Shown one piece after another: positions 29,726-35,061 of a stretch of DNA of 35,061 nucleotides (position 1 is the stretch's first letter; each line of letters begins with the position of its first letter). Below the pieces are notes generated by a model. The model saw nothing but the letters and a program-made list of their open reading frames with translations. It was not told where the DNA came from and did no database searches. The position numbers and the translations under genes are program-made. This DNA comes from Chlorobiota bacterium (GTDB lineage: Bacteria; Bacteroidota; Bacteroidia; Bacteroidales; JAADJA01): the NCBI GenBank assembly GCA_013151015.1, contig JAADJA010000167.1, positions 1 to 35,061 on the forward strand, in the 5' to 3' direction.

Positions 29726-29791
29726 TGCAAGAATAGTGCAAGCATTTGACAGTATAGTGCAAGTGTTTTCTTTTCCCCCGACCTACATTTG
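29726..29791 (+). promoter_or_regulatory. Helically phased TGCAAG repeats and -7 box
   Basis: TAGTGCAAG occurs twice, at 29734-29742 and 29755-29763, identical in all nine positions and 21 bp apart. A third TGCAAG is at 29726-29731, 11 bp before the next. TACATTTG at 29784-29791 matches the -7 consensus exactly, 41 bases before the ATG at 29833. No -33 box. Confidence 0.55.
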
Positions 29792-29832
29792 CCATATAAA
29801 AAATCAATTGTTCAAACTAAACACTATTCATC

Positions 29833-31512
29833 ATGAAAAAACAAGTAACGTTATTCGTTTCGCTTCTTTTTGCGACTGCACTTTTTGCACAATCCTTCCA
29901 GTTGGAATGGTACAATTCTTACACGGAGATCCCCGCAACCTCGTCCGGGCAGACCATTGTCCTGGATCAAAACGACAGTATCGTAATGGCCGGGAAGGCA
30001 TCTGATAATACTTCTGGGGGAGGTGCAATGTTTTACCTGAAAGCTGATAGTGACGGGAATATTGCCCGGGTAACCTATGCCGAAAGCCAATACACAAACA
30101 GCTATCAGGATGCCCATGAACTTATCGAGGACAATGACGGGAATTATGTGATGGTGGGGAGTTATGACGCCTATGGCGAAGGGACCTATTTTACCAAGAT
30201 CTCACCGCTCGGCGAGGTTCTCGGTACGACGATCAACGGGGGGCAATTTGACTATCACGAAGCCCATGATGTTGAACACACTTTTGATGGCGGTTATCTT
30301 ATCCTTGCCCCGGACTTCCCTTATGATTCGGGGTTCTGTGTCGGGATTCGGAAAACAAACTCCCTTGGGCAATATGAATGGAGCAAATCCTATTACAAAG
30401 GAAAATTTCTGGGAATGGCAAAAACCGGCAACACGGAGTTCATTGTTACCGGCTATCGCAATTATGCATCCGGGTCAGGACAAGATTTAGACATGATCCT
30501 TGCAAAAATAAATATCAACGGGGATATACTTTGGACCAAGACCTATCAGGAACCCGACGGAAATGAAATTGGCACGGATATCCAGGTATTGCCAAATAAC
30601 GAAGGATATATTATGTGTGGCCAGGGACCGGATTTTAATTATCCAAATTACACCGATGGGATTATCCAAAAAGTGGATTTGGACGGAAATATAATCTGGA
30701 AAAAAACCTATACCCGGGCTACAATGTCATACACGGATTTCATAAAAGTCCTTCAGGACGGGAATGGGGATTTCCTTGTACTGGCACGGACACAAGCAGG
30801 ATCGAGTGATATCAGCCTGCTCAAGTATTCACAAAGCGGAACACTTTTACAAGAATCCCATTTTGACAATGGCTGGAACGAGACCGCATTCGATATGGCC
30901 CTGGATTCACAAGGTGCGATTTACATAAGTGCGAATATCGGGGACGCCTCCATTTTAAAGATTATTGATACCTGCCCGGTGGACGCCCCCGAGGCCAGCC
31001 TTGTGGACCCAACGCCCGTTGTGGGGGACGATATAATCGTTGCCGTTGCAAATACGAATACCGAATGGGAATACAGCCTGGTACAGATAAATGGCAATGT
31101 TACCCTTGGGACTGCAATGGGTACGGGATCGACTTATTATTTCGATGCGGGCGCACTTACCCCGGACGATGTTTTGGAAGGGCTGTTGGTCAGCGTAACA
31201 GAAACCACCATTGGTTGTTCCCTGAATTCCGACACCCTGTTCGTTGATTTCATAACAGGTGCAAACCTGAACGACAAAGCAAACTTGAGCATTTCCCCAA
31301 ACCCCTTTCTGGATTATATTATGATCCGGGACAATGAAAACACGGTCTCAAAACTTTCGGTATTTGATTTGAACGGACGGTTATTGGTGGAAAAGAAACC
31401 AATATCCAAAAACCCTAAAATCAATCTTTCCCAACTGTCAAAAGGGATATACTTTTTAGGCCTGACCTATCGATCAGGTGAAAAAAGGTTTCAGAAAATA
31501 GTGAAAGAATAA
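29833..31512 (+). CDS. T9SS-secreted protein with propeller-like repeats
   Basis: A 559-residue exported protein with a signal peptide ending at LFAQ (residue 20). Residues about 20-380 hold irregular repeats related to those of the previous gene (DGGYLILAPDF, GDFLVLARTQAGSSDISLLKYSQSG, ILWTKTYQEPDGNEIGTDIQVLPN). A beta-rich, perhaps Ig-like region follows (about 385-475; ASLVDPTPVVGDDIIVAV). The last 80 residues are a T9SS type A sorting domain: LSISPNPFLDYIMI, LSVFDLNGRLLVEKK, LSKGIYFLGLTY, KIVKE. It is therefore a cell-surface or released cargo. The two adjacent cargo genes look like diverged relatives but have separate promoters. A strong terminator follows at 31521. Confidence 0.87.
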   Translation: MKKQVTLFVSLLFATALFAQSFQLEWYNSYTEIPATSSGQTIVLDQNDSIVMAGKASDNTSGGGAMFYLKADSDGNIARVTYAESQYTNSYQDAHELIEDNDGNYVMVGSYDAYGEGTYFTKISPLGEVLGTTINGGQFDYHEAHDVEHTFDGGYLILAPDFPYDSGFCVGIRKTNSLGQYEWSKSYYKGKFLGMAKTGNTEFIVTGYRNYASGSGQDLDMILAKININGDILWTKTYQEPDGNEIGTDIQVLPNNEGYIMCGQGPDFNYPNYTDGIIQKVDLDGNIIWKKTYTRATMSYTDFIKVLQDGNGDFLVLARTQAGSSDISLLKYSQSGTLLQESHFDNGWNETAFDMALDSQGAIYISANIGDASILKIIDTCPVDAPEASLVDPTPVVGDDIIVAVANTNTEWEYSLVQINGNVTLGTAMGTGSTYYFDAGALTPDDVLEGLLVSVTETTIGCSLNSDTLFVDFITGANLNDKANLSISPNPFLDYIMIRDNENTVSKLSVFDLNGRLLVEKKPISKNPKINLSQLSKGIYFLGLTYRSGEKRFQKIVKE

Positions 31513-31520
31513 ATATATAT

Positions 31521-31553
31521 AAAACTCACAGGCCATAAAAACCTGTGAGTTTT
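31521..31553 (+). terminator. Rho-independent terminator
   Basis: AAAACTCACAGG (31521-31532), nine-base loop, CCTGTGAGTTTT (31542-31553), then TATTATA. A perfect 12-bp stem with flanking A and T tracts, nine bases after the stop codon at 31512; it could work in both directions. Confidence 0.85.
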
Positions 31554-31735
31554 ATTATACCAACAGTTCGGTAAATAAATACAACCTATTGGTTTTTAAT
31601 TTTTTGCAATTTGAAGAATAGCTTAAGCATATTATTGCAATTCAGTACGTTGCGTTCTTTGCGCCGTTGCGCAAGAAAAAATTTCCCGAAGTATTAATTA
31701 TAAATATTTATCAAATTAAATCCAATCCAATCCCC

Positions 31736-34700
31736 ATGAAAACCTTTACATTCTTAATTTCGGCCTTGCTTCTTTTCTTTTTTACCATGGAAGCCCAATC
31801 ACAAAACAAATCCCAAACTCCGGGATACAATCTGAACAAGTCAAAAATTAATAAGCAGGCAACAAAAAAAGAGGCTGGCTTCAATCCCGATGGATATTGC
31901 ATTGCATCTGGTGGATGTGATGAATATATCGGACAGGTAATTTTTGGAATTATCAACAACTCTACATTTTGCAATCAATATAGCCTTACCTCATACGCAA
32001 GTGTCGATATCCCCTTAAATGGATTTGAAACCATTACCGTTGTAAATGGCAATCCGTACTCTCCAGATCAATGTGGTATCTGGGTGGACTGGAACCGGGA
32101 CGAGGATTTTGATGATGCCGGTGAAAGCTTTACGGTAAGCGGAAGCCCCGGAAATGGGCCATATACGGCAAGCATTTCGCCCCCTGCCGGGACAACCTTG
32201 GGCATTTGCCGCATCAGGATAAGGATTACGTATAATATGGCTCCTACCCCATGCGGTGATGATACCTGGGGTGAGGTAGAAGACTATTTAATTAATGTTA
32301 CCCCCAAAGTACCTAACGAATGGACGGGAAACGTAAATCATGACTGGAACGATGGCCTTAACTGGTCGCTAAACCACATGCCAACAGATGATGAAGATGT
32401 TATTATTACCAATGCCGGATGGCAGCCCGCTATCTATAACAGTGATGTAGCCTGCAATAACCTGACAATTGAAACTGGCGGGGGACTGGAAGTACTTGGG
32501 AAAGCATTGACCGTAAATGGGAATATGCTTATTTCCGGGCAGTTGGCCATGTCCGATACCAATGGGACAATAAACTGCTATGGCAATGTGAACTGGAACA
32601 ACAATTCAACGGCTGATTTTACTGCTTCAACAATGTTCAATGTTTACGGGAACTGGTTCTTTAATTCCGGTTCGGATGCGCAGATCGAGAACGGTTGGGT
32701 GGCTTTCAGGGGAAGCGGTGACAGTCAAATAAAATCAAAATCACCAAGCTGTTATTTACATAGTGTTTATATCAATAAAAGCAGTGCTGCCCTTAGGATT
32801 ACAAGCGATGCAAACAATCCTTTGGTTATGGGTGGCAATATCAATATTCAACCGGGAAGCCAGTTTATCAACGAATCGACACAGGATATTATTTGCAGGG
32901 GCGATTTTTACAACGCTGGTTTTTTTGATTTCTCAAGTTCCGCAGGGACAAACACCTCTTTTATTTTTAACGGCGTAAACCAGAGCATTACCATGGATGT
33001 TGCCTTTAGCTTTTTTAATAACCTGAAAATAAACCCTTCGGGATGGGTGAACATGTACTCCGGTGATATAAATGTTGATGGGGACCTGACAATTGAAAGC
33101 AGTATTTTTTATGCCCAGGGAAACACGATCTATTTACAGGGAGACTGGATTAACAATGTGGGGACTGGCGCCTTTGACGAAGGAACCGGCAGGGTTGTTT
33201 TCAGTGGTACTGCCATTCAAAACTGCTCGACAGAAGTATTTAATATTCTTGAAATAAACAATCCTGCCGGGGCTATATATGTAAGTGGTACAAATGTGAT
33301 CTGCAACGCTTATGACTGGACAGCCGGGGCAATAGATGTATTCAACGGGGGGACTTTTACTGCCAATGACCTAATTGATAATGGGATTTATGGCAAATAT
33401 GTCCTTAGCGGTGCAAACAGTACCATAAACCTTACAAACAGCGATGGTTATGTTGACCTTAACGGTGAAATAAACATCAACTGCGGAACCATGAACGTAT
33501 TTGGTGGGACAACCCCAAGCTACTGGCCTTTTGATCACGATGCAATAATAACAATGATTTGTGGAGTACTGGACTTCCACGATCAGGGGATTTATGTTTA
33601 CAATTCGCCAACATACCTTTTAACAGATAACATTTCCGGTGGTTTTATCAGGACAGCAGGCGGGTTTATCGGAGAAAGGGCTGATTTTACACCGTCTAAC
33701 GGTACTTTTGAATTCTACGGCATGGATGACTATTTCCTCAGCCAGGCCAATGGTTGTACCTTGTACAATGTTATTATCGATAAAGGCTCAAAGTCAGTTG
33801 CTGGCAAAAAAACCCCTGCCCCCATAATTGACAAAAGGTCGAAAAAGATAATTTCCGATGGTGGAAAATCGAACATCAATATGTTGGGTTCCGATTTTGT
33901 AATAACAAATGATTTAACAATAAACTCCGGGGAACTGAAATTGGGTGGAAACGGATTGAGCGTTGGAGAGGATTGTTGGGTTGATGGGACTTTGACCATG
34001 GACAACAGTGCAGATATCCTAACGATCGGACAAAACTATTGGAATCAGATTTCCTTTTATAGCGGATCCGTTGCAAACCTTGCCAATGGCACTTTGAACT
34101 GTTACGGATGGGTAGATCCCAAATCCGGTTGTTCATTTAACGCATCCACTTACAATACAATCGTTTTCAAAGGTGCATCAGGGGGCGGTATATCAAACCA
34201 TGAACCTACGGCCACATACGGCAATATAGTATTGGATAAAAACGCAAATCAAACAACCTTCATCGATTACAACGCTACAGAACCAATTATTGTAAATGGG
34301 TCTTTTACGATCAACCCAAATAATATCCTTATAACACAAGTTAAAACCGTTGTTGTACATGGAAGTTTTACTGATCAGGCATCAAGTGAAATATATGCTT
34401 ATGTTACAACAAAATCCAACGGGCCCGGATCATCACTGCAAAAACCAAATGGACTGGAAAACAGCAAAACAATTAGTGGTGCGCTTGAGATTGATTCAGA
34501 TTTTACACTTAAGGGCCTGATGGATTTGGGTCCTGATGGGATGGTAGTTGTACACGGTGTATCCGGTATTGCTGTATCTGGTTCCCTGATAATCGATGGC
34601 GGTTCATTTATTGCCGATGGGCCTAATCATCTGGACTGGGAGTATTTTCATGGGAATTTATCAATTTCGGATGGCCTGTTCGAGATAACCAACAACAGTA

Positions 34701-35061
34701 TCAGTTTTGGCCCTACCACAACAACGAATGTCAGTGGTGGGACAATCCGAACCGGCGAAGCATTTAATGCCAGCTTCCCCAGTACGCCTGGTATATTTGT
34801 GCCGACCGGCGGTGTGGTAGAGCTTATTGGGAATATTTCTAATTCTTATATTTATTGCCCTACGGGAAATTCTTTTTACAATTTGCGAATAAATTGCCCT
34901 TCAGGGAAAACCATGATCCTTAATTCACCCTCTGTTTCAGTTACCAATGACGTAACGATAGATGCAGGGTATTTAGAGATAGGAAGCCTCGATAACATTG
35001 AATTATTGGTGGGGGGCAACTGGTCCGACAACGTTGTTGGGGGCTTAATCCCAAATACAGG
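31736..35061 (+). CDS. Giant GEVED-domain surface protein (3' end beyond window)
   Basis: Open from ATG 31736 to the right edge, at least 1108 codons without a stop; I read the frame through to the end. A signal peptide (about 23 residues, ending EAQSQ) precedes a GEVED domain (about 62-187: EYIGQVIFGIINNS, WVDWNRDEDFDDAGE, GDDTWGEVEDY at 174-184). The remaining 900 residues are long beta-helix-like repeats with recurrent patterns such as NVYGNWFFNSG, GWVAFRGSGDSQI, FIFNGVNQSITM, GRVVFSGTAIQ, GTFEFYGMDD and LLVGGNW, the same kind of repeat as in the N-terminal part of the protein at 22157. Such proteins are usually adhesin-like T9SS cargo; a sorting domain would lie outside the window. Its promoter is unclear. 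Confidence 0.88.
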   Translation, partial: MKTFTFLISALLLFFFTMEAQSQNKSQTPGYNLNKSKINKQATKKEAGFNPDGYCIASGGCDEYIGQVIFGIINNSTFCNQYSLTSYASVDIPLNGFETITVVNGNPYSPDQCGIWVDWNRDEDFDDAGESFTVSGSPGNGPYTASISPPAGTTLGICRIRIRITYNMAPTPCGDDTWGEVEDYLINVTPKVPNEWTGNVNHDWNDGLNWSLNHMPTDDEDVIITNAGWQPAIYNSDVACNNLTIETGGGLEVLGKALTVNGNMLISGQLAMSDTNGTINCYGNVNWNNNSTADFTASTMFNVYGNWFFNSGSDAQIENGWVAFRGSGDSQIKSKSPSCYLHSVYINKSSAALRITSDANNPLVMGGNINIQPGSQFINESTQDIICRGDFYNAGFFDFSSSAGTNTSFIFNGVNQSITMDVAFSFFNNLKINPSGWVNMYSGDINVDGDLTIESSIFYAQGNTIYLQGDWINNVGTGAFDEGTGRVVFSGTAIQNCSTEVFNILEINNPAGAIYVSGTNVICNAYDWTAGAIDVFNGGTFTANDLIDNGIYGKYVLSGANSTINLTNSDGYVDLNGEININCGTMNVFGGTTPSYWPFDHDAIITMICGVLDFHDQGIYVYNSPTYLLTDNISGGFIRTAGGFIGERADFTPSNGTFEFYGMDDYFLSQANGCTLYNVIIDKGSKSVAGKKTPAPIIDKRSKKIISDGGKSNINMLGSDFVITNDLTINSGELKLGGNGLSVGEDCWVDGTLTMDNSADILTIGQNYWNQISFYSGSVANLANGTLNCYGWVDPKSGCSFNASTYNTIVFKGASGGGISNHEPTATYGNIVLDKNANQTTFIDYNATEPIIVNGSFTINPNNILITQVKTVVVHGSFTDQASSEIYAYVTTKSNGPGSSLQKPNGLENSKTISGALEIDSDFTLKGLMDLGPDGMVVVHGVSGIAVSGSLIIDGGSFIADGPNHLDWEYFHGNLSISDGLFEITNNSISFGPTTTTNVSGGTIRTGEAFNASFPSTPGIFVPTGGVVELIGNISNSYIYCPTGNSFYNLRINCPSGKTMILNSPSVSVTNDVTIDAGYLEIGSLDNIELLVGGNWSDNVVGGLIPNT

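Noticed and set aside
31711-31974. Minus-strand frame of 87 residues
   Set aside because: It is antisense to the signal peptide and start of the large GEVED gene and has no features of its own.
1-35061. tRNA, rRNA and riboswitch genes
   Set aside because: I looked for cloverleaf-like and conserved rRNA segments in all gaps and found none; absence was not tested computationally.

Overview
The window is chromosomal DNA of a Bacteroidota bacterium, most likely class Bacteroidia. Four things point there: two proteins with type IX secretion (T9SS) type A C-terminal sorting domains, a hybrid two-component regulator (propeller sensor, kinase, receiver and AraC DNA-binding domain in one chain), several TAnnTTTG -7 promoter boxes with little Shine-Dalgarno signal, and an RprX/RprY-like kinase-regulator pair. 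A Marinilabiliales-like marine lineage is a guess from the style of the intergenic repeats. No prophage, rRNA, tRNA or CRISPR array is visible.

Left part (1-9000): a small membrane protein of unknown function (its true start may lie outside the window), a convergent class V aminotransferase, a sensor kinase (2080-3345), exonuclease VII subunits xseA and xseB, an OmpR-type regulator (5245-5958) that probably partners the kinase across xseAB, and a 938-residue class III adenylate cyclase with membrane segments, a TolB-like domain and TPR repeats.

Middle part (9000-18900): an AT-rich accessory islet holds a beta-barrel protein, a GC-richer non-coding block, and a toxin-antitoxin relic whose toxin appears internally deleted. 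A dnaX-plsC-like operon and a PD40 lipoprotein follow on the minus strand. Then, on the plus strand, come a UbiA-like membrane protein, a TPR/LytS-type kinase and its LytTR regulator.

Right part (19300-35061): mostly exported proteins. A probable operon encodes a FISUMP protein, a tail-fibre-like protein with a self-cleaving endosialidase-type chaperone domain, and a secreted adhesin-like protein ending in dockerin-like calcium loops. The hybrid two-component regulator follows, then two T9SS cargo proteins, then a very large GEVED-domain surface protein that runs off the right edge.

Most notable non-coding signals: (1) seven copies (six complete, one half) of a 47-bp hairpin element with a 13-21-13 layout and covarying arms; (2) a family of short AAGCGTCCACGCTT-type palindromes on both sides of the LytTR regulator gene; (3) pairs of 9-bp direct repeats exactly 21 bp apart (the LytTR-site geometry) just upstream of three exported-protein promoters; (4) the internally deleted RelE/ParE-type toxin. 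I do not see a clearly new multi-gene defence or metabolic system; the best candidate for something undescribed is the LytSR-adjacent surface-display locus together with its repeated regulatory architecture.
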